DNA of 64,000 nucleotides, taken from positions 496,001-560,000 of the forward strand of contig JAAMEZ010000021.1 in NCBI GenBank assembly GCA_013322215.1, read 5' to 3'. Shown here piece by piece: positions 35,952 to 44,914 of the stretch. Source of the DNA: Martinezella rhizogenes. GTDB taxonomy: Bacteria > Pseudomonadota > Alphaproteobacteria > Rhizobiales > Rhizobiaceae. A program made the translations under genes and the position numbers. The notes beneath the pieces were generated by a model. That model was not told where the DNA came from, did no database searches, and saw only the letters and a program-made list of their open reading frames with translations. Each line of letters begins with the position of its first letter. Position 1 is the stretch's first letter.

Positions 35952-37360
35952 TCCTCCAAAGGCAGCGCGGCGCCGAGACTTGGGGCGGGCGTGATGCCGG
36001 CAGCGCGCTGCGGGACCTGGGGCGGCTCGCTTTCATGTGGTTCCGGCGGCTTGGACATCAGCCGCAGCAGATAGAAAATGCCGGATCCGAAAGCAAAAAA
36101 GTAAACGATCACAAAGGCCAGAAGCGAGACCGCGATGGCGGGGGCGGCAAGCGGCGAATGGGACTGCGCCGTCCGCAACAGCCCGTAGACGGTGAATGGC
36201 TGACGACCGACCTCGGTCGTGACCCATCCCGCGATCACGGCGACAAATCCCGCAGGCCCCATGCATACCGCGGCGCGATGCAACCACCCCCACTCATAAA
36301 GCTTGCGCCTGTAGCGGGCGAAAAGGCTCCACAGGCCGATGCCAAGCATCGCAAATCCGAGCGCCACCATGATACGGAACGACCAGAAGATGATGGGAGC
36401 CGGCGGCCACTGATCACGGGGAAAGTCATTCAATCCCTGCATCGGCGCGAAAGGATCATGCTTGAGGATCAGCGACCCGAGATGCGGTATGGCAATCTCA
36501 TAGCGTACCCGCGCTTCCTCATTGCTCGGCAGACCGAAGAGGATCAGCGGAGCGCCCTCGGCATGTGCTTCATAATGCCCTTCCATTGCGAGGATCTTGG
36601 CAGGCTGATGTTCGAGCGTGTTGAGACCATGGGCGTCGCCGGCGAAAATCTGGATCGGCGTGACGATCGCCGCCATCCACATCGCCATCGAGAACATCTT
36701 CCTGGCCCCGAGGTTGGAACGGTCCCCGAGCAGATGCCATGCTCCGACACCGCCAACGACAAACGCCGTCGTCAGATAGGCTGCCAGGACGGTGTGCACC
36801 AGGCGATAGGGGAAACTCGGATTGAATATGATCGCCAGCCAGGAACCCGCCGGCACGAACTGTCCGTTCGCATTGATCTCAAAGCCGGTCGGCGTGTGCA
36901 TCCAGCTGTTGACCGAGAGGATCCACGTTGCCGAAATGAGCGTGCCAAGAGCCACCATGCACGTGGCAAAGAAATGTAAGCCTTTGCCGACCTTGTTTAT
37001 TCCAAAGAGCATGACTCCCAGGAATCCGGCTTCAAGAAAGAAGGCCGTGAGAACCTCATAGGCCATCAGCGGACCGATGATGGGTCCCGCCTTTTGAGAG
37101 AATACGGACCAGTTCGTGCCGAACTGGTAGGACATGACCACGCCGGAGACGACGCCCATGCCGAAGACGACTGCGAAGATTTTCAGCCAGTAGCGGTAGA
37201 GATTGGCATAAACGCCGTCGCCCGTTCGTAGCCAGAGCGCCTCAAGCACCATGAGGAAACTCGCAAGCCCGATCGAAAAGGCCGGAAACATGAAATGGAA
37301 CGAGACAGTGAATGCAAACTGGGCTCTCGCCAGAATGACCGGGTCTAGGTTCTCAAGCAA
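35948..37360 (-). CDS. cydA: Cytochrome bd-type quinol oxidase subunit I, short-Q-loop (CIO) class
   Basis: 470 residues. RAQFAFTVSFHFMFPAFSIG carries the haem-ligand histidine of helix I. The GWVTTEVGRQPFTVYG segment follows a short Q-loop, as in cyanide-insensitive oxidases rather than E. coli CydA. The enzyme supports respiration at low oxygen or under respiratory inhibition. It sits 55 bp downstream of the FdhF-type gene in a same-strand run through moeA to mscS. Confidence 0.93.
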   Translation of the reverse strand: MLENLDPVILARAQFAFTVSFHFMFPAFSIGLASFLMVLEALWLRTGDGVYANLYRYWLKIFAVVFGMGVVSGVVMSYQFGTNWSVFSQKAGPIIGPLMAYEVLTAFFLEAGFLGVMLFGINKVGKGLHFFATCMVALGTLISATWILSVNSWMHTPTGFEINANGQFVPAGSWLAIIFNPSFPYRLVHTVLAAYLTTAFVVGGVGAWHLLGDRSNLGARKMFSMAMWMAAIVTPIQIFAGDAHGLNTLEHQPAKILAMEGHYEAHAEGAPLILFGLPSNEEARVRYEIAIPHLGSLILKHDPFAPMQGLNDFPRDQWPPAPIIFWSFRIMVALGFAMLGIGLWSLFARYRRKLYEWGWLHRAAVCMGPAGFVAVIAGWVTTEVGRQPFTVYGLLRTAQSHSPLAAPAIAVSLLAFVIVYFFAFGSGIFYLLRLMSKPPEPHESEPPQVPQRAAGITPAPSLGAALPLED

Positions 37361-37415
37361 CGTCCGTCTCCCTGGCTAAAAAATCGGTTCGAAAATGACC
37401 TCTCTTGGTGCTTCT

Positions 37416-39683
37416 CTATGCCGCGAGTACCCTGACCGGGATGGACTTCGCCGCCGGCGTGCCGCTGATCTTGTCGTAATATTCGAGCGGAAGAAGCGGA
37501 TTAAGCTCCGGGTAGTAACCGGCAACAGAACCGCGCGGCATCGGATAGTCCAGCACCGTGAGGCCCTCGACCCGACGCTGAACCCCGTCGTCGGTAATCG
37601 TCTCCAGGGAGATGCGTGCGCCCGCTTCGAGATTGCGTTGCTTCCGATCGTCCTCGTTCATGAACAAGACCATGCGGTCGTTGTAGACGCCGCGATAACG
37701 ATCATTGTAGCTGTAGATGGTCGTGTTGAACTGGTCGTGCGAGCGCACTGTCGCAAGCCTCAGCATGGCAGGATCCGCAACCGGTGCATTCACCTCCAGG
37801 CCGGGCAATAGAAGAAAATTCGCCTTGCCATTCGGTGTCGGCCAGACAAGCCGTCGCGGCGGAACATCCAGGCGGAAGCCTTTGGGGTTTTTGATCTTTT
37901 CGTTAAAGTCCGTGTAAATCTCCGGATAGACAGCCGCGATCTTGTCACGGATCAGGTTGTAGTCGTGGATATAGGTTTCCCACGGGATCTTGCTGTCGGG
38001 AAGCGCCGCCATTGCCATTCGGCATACGATCTCCACCTCCGGCTTCAGATGCTCGCTGGCCGGCGTCAGCACGCCACGTGAGGCCGTGACGTTCGACATG
38101 GAGTCCTCGATCGTTACGAACTGTTCGCCGGCCGACGTATGTATCCATTCCGACCTGGCGATCACCGGAAGGATCAGCGCCTCCTTACCATGAACGAGGT
38201 GGCCGCGGTTGAGCTTGGTGGTAATCCCGACGGTAAGCGCAAGCTTGCTCATTGCCGCATAGGATCGCTCGGTGTCGGGAATTGCGCGAACGAAGTTTCC
38301 ACCCATGCCGATGAAGACTTTGGCGGTCCCGTTCTCCATCGCTTCCACGGATTCAACCGTATGATGGCCATGCTCGCGGGGCGGTTCGAAGCCGAAGACG
38401 TCCCGGACGCGATCGAGATATTCCTGCGTCGGCTTCTCGTCGATCCCGACGGTGCGATCGCCCTGGACGTTCGAGTGTCCGCGGATCGGAGAAATCCCGG
38501 CACCCGGCTTTCCGAAATTCCCCTTCAGCAGCAGCAGATTTGCAACCTGTTGCAACAGGCGCGACCCATCCTGATGCTGGGTCAGGCCCATGCCGTAGCA
38601 GATCATCGTTGCTCGCGAACGAATATAGATTTCGGCGCAACGGCGGATCTGGTCTTCATCCAGCCCGGACGCCTCGACGAGTTCGGGCCAATCATGGGTC
38701 ATGATCTCGTCGCGGATAGCATCGAGACCAACGGTGTGCTTGGCGATGAAGTCATGGTCGAGTATCGCTTCGCCCTTGGCCTCGCGCTCGAACATCACCC
38801 GCATGATACCTTTCAGGAAAGCGAGATCGCCGCCGATCTTCATATGGACGAATTCGCTGGCGATCGGAGTGGAACCAAATGTCGCCATCTGGACCATATC
38901 CTGAGGTTCGGTGAAGCGTATCAGCGCACGTTCCGGCATGGGATTGACAGCGACGATCGGAACGCCGCGCTTTCGCGCTTCGACCAGGTTCGTCATCATG
39001 CGCGGCGAGTTCGTGCCGGTATTCTGGCCGATGACGAAGATCGCCTCGGCATGTTCGAAATCCTCAAGGATCACCGTGCCCTTCCCGACGCCGATCGCAG
39101 GCGGCAGACCACGACTGGTGGGCTCGTGGCACATGTTGGAACAGTCGGGGAAATTGTTGGTACCGAACGCCCGGATGAAGATGGCGTAGAGGAAGGCAGC
39201 TTCGTTCGGTGTGCGCCCCGACGTATAAAACTCGGCCTGATGGGGGCTCTCAAGCGATCTCAGATGCTTGCCAATCGTTGTGAAGGCCATATCCCAGTCG
39301 CAGGGCACATATTTGTCTGTTGCGGCGTCGTAGCGCATCGGCTCTGTCAAACGGCCTTGCATCTCCAGCCAGTAGTCCGACTGTTCCATGAGCTCGGAGA
39401 CGGTGTACTTGGCGAAGAATTCCCGCGTGACCCGGAATTTGGTCGCCTCATGCGCCAGCGCCTTGGCACCGTTCTCGCAGAATTCCAGAGTCTTCTTGCA
39501 GTCGGCATCCGGGAAGGCGCAGCTTGGACACTTGAAACCGCCAGGCTGGTTCATGGCAAGGAGCGCTCGCGACCCCTTGGTCACCACACTTTGCTCCAGC
39601 AGCACCTTTGCCGTCGCGGCTGCGGCACCCCATCCACCAGCCGGATGATCGTAGGTCTTATACTGCGCTTTCTTGTCACTCAT
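37416..39683 (-). CDS. FdhF/YdeP-family molybdopterin oxidoreductase
   Basis: 755 residues. The start ATG 39683 has GGAG 8 bp upstream, while GTG 39692 lies within that site. The N-terminus has a CPSCAFPDADCKK cluster, a partial Fe-S site. Molybdopterin dinucleotide-binding segments (IFVIGQNTGTNSPRM, GHSNVQGDRT, SEWIHTSAGEQFVTIEDSMS) match the YdeP group, linked in E. coli to acid resistance. The electron partner may be the quinone pool feeding the downstream bd oxidase. A formate dehydrogenase function is not proven. Confidence 0.87.
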   Translation of the reverse strand: MSDKKAQYKTYDHPAGGWGAAAATAKVLLEQSVVTKGSRALLAMNQPGGFKCPSCAFPDADCKKTLEFCENGAKALAHEATKFRVTREFFAKYTVSELMEQSDYWLEMQGRLTEPMRYDAATDKYVPCDWDMAFTTIGKHLRSLESPHQAEFYTSGRTPNEAAFLYAIFIRAFGTNNFPDCSNMCHEPTSRGLPPAIGVGKGTVILEDFEHAEAIFVIGQNTGTNSPRMMTNLVEARKRGVPIVAVNPMPERALIRFTEPQDMVQMATFGSTPIASEFVHMKIGGDLAFLKGIMRVMFEREAKGEAILDHDFIAKHTVGLDAIRDEIMTHDWPELVEASGLDEDQIRRCAEIYIRSRATMICYGMGLTQHQDGSRLLQQVANLLLLKGNFGKPGAGISPIRGHSNVQGDRTVGIDEKPTQEYLDRVRDVFGFEPPREHGHHTVESVEAMENGTAKVFIGMGGNFVRAIPDTERSYAAMSKLALTVGITTKLNRGHLVHGKEALILPVIARSEWIHTSAGEQFVTIEDSMSNVTASRGVLTPASEHLKPEVEIVCRMAMAALPDSKIPWETYIHDYNLIRDKIAAVYPEIYTDFNEKIKNPKGFRLDVPPRRLVWPTPNGKANFLLLPGLEVNAPVADPAMLRLATVRSHDQFNTTIYSYNDRYRGVYNDRMVLFMNEDDRKQRNLEAGARISLETITDDGVQRRVEGLTVLDYPMPRGSVAGYYPELNPLLPLEYYDKISGTPAAKSIPVRVLAA

Positions 39684-39745
39684 AACCCGCACTCCGCAAG
39701 TGTATCACTATCGCCAGTAGAACACGTTATCCCATTGTTTTCCAT

Positions 39746-39848
39746 GGACAATTTGTCTTGTCAGGATGGACAATTTGTCCGGCGTGCAGCAGGCTCGTCC
39801 TGCTAACCCTTTGACAATGCTATCCGCCCGAAATGGTATGGTTCTTGC
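39746..39848 (+). promoter_or_regulatory. Sigma54 promoter with tandem regulator sites (regulon site C)
   Basis: GGACAATTTGTCT (39746-39758) and the perfect palindrome GGACAATTTGTCC (39768-39780) start 22 bp apart. TGGTATGGTTCTTGC at 39834-39848 keeps the GG-N10-GC spacing and lies 54 bp after the nearer site. It faces the bestrophin-like gene. No minus-strand -24/-12 element was found for the divergent FdhF-type gene. Confidence 0.75.
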
Positions 39849-39937
39849 TGAACGACCCTGAGGCGAAAGGTCAGATGGAGCAGTCTCGTTTGCCCTTGCT
39901 ACAGTGAGGTCATTCCTCTTCGCCGCAACACGCAATT

Positions 39938-39967
39938 CCACAGCAATCAGGTCCACAGCAATCAGGT
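39938..39967 (+). repeat. Tandem 15-bp duplication over the ribosome site of the bestrophin-like gene
   Basis: CCACAGCAATCAGGT occurs twice, head to tail, directly before AAGACATG. The second copy supplies the AGGT of the ribosome-binding site. Confidence 0.85.
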
Positions 39968-39972
39968 AAGAC

Positions 39973-40899
39973 ATGATCGTCCGAGAAACCCCGAACCTGC
40001 TCCGTCTCTTCCTTGAGATCCGAGGATCGGTGATCAGACGCATCTATCCTCGCGTCCTGATCGTCATGTTCATGTCGGCCATCGTCGTATGGGCGCACAC
40101 GCGACACCCCACGCTCGTTCCGTTGGTCGACGGGGCGCCGTTTTACCTGATCGGCCTGACGCTTTCCATTTTTCTCGGGTTTCGCAACAACGCCTGCTAC
40201 GATCGCTGGTGGGAAGGGCGAAGGCTCTGGGGCCATCTTCTTGCACATAGCCGCGATCTCGCCCGCCAGACGATCATTTTGCTGCAGAGCGGCGATCAGG
40301 CGACCAAAGAGCGCGAAAGACTGATCCGGCTGAACATCGTCCTTGTCGAGGATCTTGTGCGCCATCTGCGGTACGGAGACCGGTTGGGCGACAATGTCGA
40401 AACCCTGCTCTCGAACGAAGAAAGAGCCAGGCTTCTCAAAGCATCCAATTCGCCCAACTATGTCCTGCAATTGATGGGCGAACGTCTCGCCGGCCTTTCA
40501 GCCAAGGGCTACGTGACCGACATTGAGTTCAGCATCCTCGACCGCACGGTCTCGGGAATGAATGAAGTCATCGCTGGCTGCGAGCGCCTTCGCAACACGC
40601 CTGTTCCGTTCGGTTACACGCTCCTGCTTCACAGAACCGCCTACCTCTTCTGCTTCCTCCTGCCGTTCGGTCTCGCCAATATGCTCGGGCCAATTACACC
40701 GCTGGCCGCCGGCATCATCGCCTACACGTTTTTCGGGCTTGATGCTCTTGGGGATGAGCTGGAGATGCCATTTGGAACCATGCCCAATGACCTGCCGATT
40801 GCTGCGATCGCCAAGTCGATCGAAATTACCTTGAGAGAGGCTTTGGGAGAAGAAGACTTGCCCGAAATACCCAAGCCGGTGGAATCGATCCTGCTCTGA
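39973..40899 (+). CDS. Bestrophin-like (RFP-TM/YneE family) membrane channel protein
   Basis: 308 residues of the bacterial bestrophin family. YLIGLTLSIFLGFRNNACYDRWWEGRRLWG is the hallmark region, followed by a helical bundle and a second membrane pair around HRTAYLFCFLLPFGLANMLG, with EMPFGTMPNDLPI near the C-terminus. Family members form pentameric ion channels. AGGT lies 6 bp before the ATG. It is driven by regulon site C and followed by a DoxX gene. Confidence 0.85.
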   Translation: MIVRETPNLLRLFLEIRGSVIRRIYPRVLIVMFMSAIVVWAHTRHPTLVPLVDGAPFYLIGLTLSIFLGFRNNACYDRWWEGRRLWGHLLAHSRDLARQTIILLQSGDQATKERERLIRLNIVLVEDLVRHLRYGDRLGDNVETLLSNEERARLLKASNSPNYVLQLMGERLAGLSAKGYVTDIEFSILDRTVSGMNEVIAGCERLRNTPVPFGYTLLLHRTAYLFCFLLPFGLANMLGPITPLAAGIIAYTFFGLDALGDELEMPFGTMPNDLPIAAIAKSIEITLREALGEEDLPEIPKPVESILL

Positions 40900-40970
40900 A
40901 CGAGGCCTAAAATTGCGACGAGCCGCGATATCAGAATGATCCAAGAACTCTAACCCCGCCTCAGAGAAGA

Positions 40971-41357
40971 ATGCACATGCTCGAACAATTTTCACCATAT
41001 GCGCAGGGTTTGATGAGGGTCATGGTGGGATTACTGTTCTTGTGCCACGGCACCAGTAAAATCCTGAATTTTCCGGCTCGTCAGCCGCGCGTTGTGCCCT
41101 TTACGCTGGAATGGTACTCCGGCACGATCGAGCTTACATGCGGATTGCTACTTACGCTGGGTCTGTTTATCCGTCCTGTCGCATTCATTGCTTCAGGAGA
41201 GATGGCTTTTGCCTACTTCATAGTCCATGCGCCGAAGAGCTTCTTCCCCGCCCTGAATGCCGGCGACGCCGCGATACTGTTCTGCTTCACCTGTCTGTTC
41301 CTGTTCTTTGCCGGCCCCGATCCATTGAGTTTTGATAGCTTATTGCTCGGAAAGTAA
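40971..41357 (+). CDS. DoxX-family membrane protein
   Basis: 128 residues (ATG 40971 or 40977), four transmembrane helices. Start of the fold: LMRVMVGLLFLCHGTSKIL, then WYSGTIELTCGLLLTLGLFIRPVAFIASGEMAFAYFIVHAP. DoxX proteins take part in redox balance of the envelope. It lies 71 bp after the bestrophin-like gene and is probably co-transcribed from regulon site C. The 3' end overlaps the antisense ndh remnant. Confidence 0.84.
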   Translation: MHMLEQFSPYAQGLMRVMVGLLFLCHGTSKILNFPARQPRVVPFTLEWYSGTIELTCGLLLTLGLFIRPVAFIASGEMAFAYFIVHAPKSFFPALNAGDAAILFCFTCLFLFFAGPDPLSFDSLLLGK

Positions 41358-41673
41358 CGACACATTCAAGCTTCGCCTCCCGCAAATTTACGGGTGCATG
41401 CGGTTCCCATTCGTCATGGCGGAAATAAGAATGATCAGCTCCCGTCGCCAGCACCAGATAATCGAACTGCAGTGGCACTTCATCCCGGATGAGGACATGG
41501 TGCGTTTCGAGATCGGGTGGTGCGACGAAGGCGGAGGCGACCTGATAAAGTAACGGCTGGAACAGGTGATAGTTGCGGCGATCGATCACGGTAATGCGAA
41601 CTGGGGCACCTGCAAGACGGCGGGCTGTCTCCAGCCCGCCAAAACCGGCTCCGACGATAACGACATGACCCAA
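41287..41673 (-). pseudogene. Remnant of a type II NADH dehydrogenase gene (ndh-like)
   Basis: The N-terminus MGHVVIVGAGFGGLETARRL and RNYHLFQPLLYQVASA match NDH-2. The frame then jumps to LQFDYLVLATGADHSYFRHD. In intact proteins roughly 40 residues lie between these blocks; here they are mostly missing and replaced by a short unrelated linker. After residue ~95 the similarity ends, and 300 C-terminal residues are absent. It is the last reading frame behind the encapsulin gene. Confidence 0.75.
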
Positions 41674-41709
41674 TGTGAGGTCATGATCGCTCCGCCTTTT
41701 GCCAGTTGC

Positions 41710-42534
41710 CTACGCGCTCTTGTCAGCCGCAGCCTCCGCAGGCAGCAAGGCGATCGCCGCTTCGGCGGTCAGCATCCGGAAGGTAAAGCTTTCCTGGAAA
41801 TAGAGTTCGACTGATGTCGCCGAATGGCTGAGGTAGCCTATGGAGATGTCCTGGCCAAGGTCGAGCGAGAAATCCCCGCCTCTGGTCGTCAGAACAAAGC
41901 CTCCCTTGATCGCAGGCGCCCAGATGATCCCGCCATCGACGACCTTTTCGATATGATGGAACACCGGATAACCTTCGTCACTGCCACCGCTTGCGGCGGT
42001 ATATTCTTCTCCACCGAGAACCAGGGCATAGGGGCCTTGGACGCCGGCGAGACGCAGCTGGCTGACAGCCTTCGCAACGACATCGGGATAGTTCTTGAGG
42101 CTTGAGGGAAGGTTCAAGGGAGGATTGCTGCTGGCCTCACGAATTCCCTGGATACCGGCTGCAGCAAAGCCTTCAAAGACGGCACGATCTTCGCTGAAGG
42201 CCAGCTTGCGGGCAGCCTCCTTCACCGGCGACCAGTCGGAATCCTCCGATCCGCGCTCGACATCGTCAATCGCAGATCGTGAAAGTTCGAAGGGAACTCG
42301 AAGTTCGACAACCGCTTTGACATCGCGCAGGGAAGCCTGGACGCCCTCACCTAGGCCTGTAACCTGTTTAAGGTGTCCGGTGTTGGCGGCTGAAAATTCG
42401 GCCCCCTTCGGACCGTCGACATCCACCACGCGACGCGCAGCCAGATGACGCTTGAGGGTCCTCTTCGCCTCTTCCTCGATCTGCTCCCAGGCCTTGTTCG
42501 AGATCGGAGCGAGTTTCCTGTGAAGATTGTCCAT
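41710..42534 (-). CDS. Encapsulin shell protein (family 1)
   Basis: 274-residue HK97-fold protein that self-assembles into a protein nanocompartment. Family hallmarks are the N-terminal helix LHRKLAPISNKAWEQIEEEA, the ARRVVDVDGPKG segment, E-loop residues around VKAVVELRVPFELS, and the C-terminal IGYLSHSATSVELYFQESFTFRML. The gene starts one base after the stop of the DyP peroxidase, which carries a cargo-loading peptide. The compartment is cytoplasmic. Confidence 0.95.
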   Translation of the reverse strand: MDNLHRKLAPISNKAWEQIEEEAKRTLKRHLAARRVVDVDGPKGAEFSAANTGHLKQVTGLGEGVQASLRDVKAVVELRVPFELSRSAIDDVERGSEDSDWSPVKEAARKLAFSEDRAVFEGFAAAGIQGIREASSNPPLNLPSSLKNYPDVVAKAVSQLRLAGVQGPYALVLGGEEYTAASGGSDEGYPVFHHIEKVVDGGIIWAPAIKGGFVLTTRGGDFSLDLGQDISIGYLSHSATSVELYFQESFTFRMLTAEAAIALLPAEAAADKSA

Positions 42535-42535
42535 G

Positions 42536-43606
42536 TCAAACCTCTTTCTTTAAGGAACCGATCCCGAGGGAGCCGTCCGTGTTTTCACTGTGGGGAGCGG
42601 AGTTCGTGTCGTCCGATTGATCCGCCGAGGCAGATTCAGCTTCGGCGACCGGTGAAGAGGCCGCATCTGGCTCGACACCATCAAGAAAGGTCGCCGATGG
42701 AACGAAGAAAAGGCTACCAGTAATCGCCTGGCTGACGTCAAGCAGGCGGTCATAGTTCCCCGGCGGCCGGCCGACGAACATATTGACGAGCATCTGTTCC
42801 ATACGTGCCGGAGATCGAGCATAGCCGATGAAATAGGTTCCGAACTCGCCCTTCCCGACATCGCCAAACGGCATATTGTCCCTGACGATATCGAGTTCCT
42901 TGCCGTTTTCGACGATCGTCGTCAGCGCGTTGTGCGCAAAGCTCGGCTTGACGCTATCATCGAGTTCGACGTTGGTGAGTTTCTTGCGGCCGACGATACC
43001 CTCCTGCACTTCGATGGGTATCGCGTTCCATTTGTTCAGGTCGTGCAGGTATTTTTGGACGATCACGTAACTGCCGCCGGCAAAGGCCGGATCTTCATCG
43101 TCGATGATCGCCACGTCGACCGCTGCCTGATCGACAGGGCTTTCCGTTCCGTCGACGAAACCGATAAGATCGCGGTCGTCGAAATAGTTGAATCCCTGGA
43201 CCTGATCTGCAGTCGCCACTGCATCTCCAAGCCGCGACATGATCTGCATCGCAAGCTCGAAACAGAGATCCATGCGAGCCGCGCGAATGTGAAAAAGCAC
43301 ATCACCCGGGGTGGAAACCGCGTGGTGTACACCGTGAATTTCCTTGAAAGGATGCAGGTCTTTCGGCCTTGGCCCATCAAACAAGCGGTCCCACATATCG
43401 GATCCGAAGGCCATGACACAGGAAAGACGCCCCTCGAGATCGCGAAATCCGACCGCGCGAAGCAAACCGCCAAGATCGGCACACATCGACCGGACCGACG
43501 TCTCGCTTTCACGGCCGGGTTTGATGGTCAGAACAAGAAAAATCGCTGCGCGCGTGAGGCGCGCAACAACAGGCTGTGGGGTTGGTTTTGTTTCATCTGC
43601 TGCCAT
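42536..43606 (-). CDS. Dye-decolorizing peroxidase (DyP), encapsulin cargo
   Basis: 356-residue haem peroxidase. FVDGTES in NYFDDRDLIGFVDGTES is the GxxDG signature with the catalytic aspartate. The distal arginine and proximal histidine lie in the C-terminal half (GTYFIGYARSPARMEQML follows). An Ala/Glu/Ser-rich linker leads to a C-terminal SLGIGSLKKEV, the classic targeting peptide that docks cargo inside family 1 encapsulins. It directly precedes the shell gene, so the two are co-expressed. Confidence 0.95.
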   Translation of the reverse strand: MAADETKPTPQPVVARLTRAAIFLVLTIKPGRESETSVRSMCADLGGLLRAVGFRDLEGRLSCVMAFGSDMWDRLFDGPRPKDLHPFKEIHGVHHAVSTPGDVLFHIRAARMDLCFELAMQIMSRLGDAVATADQVQGFNYFDDRDLIGFVDGTESPVDQAAVDVAIIDDEDPAFAGGSYVIVQKYLHDLNKWNAIPIEVQEGIVGRKKLTNVELDDSVKPSFAHNALTTIVENGKELDIVRDNMPFGDVGKGEFGTYFIGYARSPARMEQMLVNMFVGRPPGNYDRLLDVSQAITGSLFFVPSATFLDGVEPDAASSPVAEAESASADQSDDTNSAPHSENTDGSLGIGSLKKEV

Positions 43607-43701
43607 AATCTGTCCGTTAGATCGTTCAAATGCCGCGCCTGACGTTCAAGGTGGGGAATGATATTGACGCACGCACGACAAAGTTTTTGGTCTTGGGATT
43701 T

Positions 43702-44862
43702 CTACGTCAATTTGTAAGAGCGCGCGCCCGTGCCGGCAAGACCACCGCCCTCAACAATGAGATAGTCCTCGCGAATAGCATTCCCGTCAAAATAGTCCTG
43801 CAATATTTCAAGCGTGCCTGCCGCATAGCGCGCCTGAGCGGAGAGCGACGTGCCCGCGATATGGGGCGTCATGCCGTTATAGAACATGTTTCTCCACGGA
43901 TGATCGGGTGGCGCAGGCTGAGGAAACCAGACATCGCCGGCATAGCCGGCAATGTGGCCCGAATCTATGGCGCGGACAATGGCATCCCTATCGACAAGCC
44001 TGGCGCGCGCGGTGTTGACGATGTAGGTGCCCCGTTTCATGGCAGCGAGCATTTCCTCGTCTATCAGGCGTTCCGTGGAGGGGTAGAGCGGCACTTGCAG
44101 ATTGACGATATCGACGTTCTGCACCAATGACCGGACGTCCGGGTGGAAGGTAAGGCCGAGCTCGGATTCGATCTCCGGCGAAAGCCGATGCCGCTGCGTG
44201 TAATGCAGCCGCAGATCAAACGGTTTGAGCCTGCGCAACACGGCAAGCCCGATCCGGCCGGCTCCGATCGTGCCGAAGGCCATCCCTTCGACATCGTAAC
44301 TGCGTGAAACACAATCCGCTATGTTCCAGCCGCCTTCGACGGAGATGGCGTGCGAGGGCAGATAATTGCGCACGAGTGCCAGCACCATCATGACGACGTG
44401 CTCGGCGACGCTGATGCAATTCGAACCGGTGACTTCGGCGACCGTTATCCCCGCCTCTGCCGCCGCTTGCAGATCGACGTGATCGGAGCCAATGCCGGCG
44501 GTTACGGCAAGCTTCAATTTAGGTGCTCTCGCGATCCGCTCCCTCGTCAGATAGGCAGGCCAAAAGGGTTGTGAAATGACGATTTCCGCCTCCGGCAGAA
44601 ATCTCTCGAATTCACAATCCGGACCATCCTTGTCCGCCGTAACGATCAGACGGTGGCCATGTTCCTCCAGATAGGCACGCAAGCCGAGCGCCCCCGATAC
44701 CGATCCCAAAAGCTCGCCGGGTTTGAACCCGAGCGGCCCCGCAGGCGCCGGAGGGGGGCGGTCCGCAGGATAGTCGGTCAGGAGCGGCAGGCCTGCACGA
44801 GCATAGTCGGGCGGGTATCCCGTAATCGGGTCGGGGTAAAGTACGCAAAGCACTGTTGCCAT
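43702..44862 (-). CDS. fdh: NAD-dependent formate dehydrogenase (D-2-hydroxyacid dehydrogenase family)
   Basis: 386 residues. Oxidises formate to CO2 with NAD. The FDH-specific N-terminal extension is present (YPDPITGYPPDYAR), along with TAGIGSDHVDL, the nucleotide-binding GTIGAGRIGLAVLRRL, the catalytic Arg in NTARARLVDRDAI and the His in TPHIAGTSLSAQARYA. Formate oxidation would supply NADH without organic carbon, which fits a stress or low-oxygen island. It lies 95 bp upstream of the DyP gene. Confidence 0.92.
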   Translation of the reverse strand: MATVLCVLYPDPITGYPPDYARAGLPLLTDYPADRPPPAPAGPLGFKPGELLGSVSGALGLRAYLEEHGHRLIVTADKDGPDCEFERFLPEAEIVISQPFWPAYLTRERIARAPKLKLAVTAGIGSDHVDLQAAAEAGITVAEVTGSNCISVAEHVVMMVLALVRNYLPSHAISVEGGWNIADCVSRSYDVEGMAFGTIGAGRIGLAVLRRLKPFDLRLHYTQRHRLSPEIESELGLTFHPDVRSLVQNVDIVNLQVPLYPSTERLIDEEMLAAMKRGTYIVNTARARLVDRDAIVRAIDSGHIAGYAGDVWFPQPAPPDHPWRNMFYNGMTPHIAGTSLSAQARYAAGTLEILQDYFDGNAIREDYLIVEGGGLAGTGARSYKLT

Positions 44863-44914
44863 CTTATGACCTTTCTCATGGGCGACGACCGTCGCAAGGC
44901 ACGCGCAGCTGCGC

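Noticed and set aside
39683..39745. Sigma54 promoter for the FdhF-type gene from regulon site C
   Set aside because: No GG-N10-GC element is found on the minus strand in the gap, so site C is assigned only to the bestrophin-like gene.
38139..39806. 555-codon frame opposite the FdhF/YdeP gene
   Set aside because: Antisense shadow of a gene with clear molybdopterin motifs; His/Arg/Asp-rich, no family signature.
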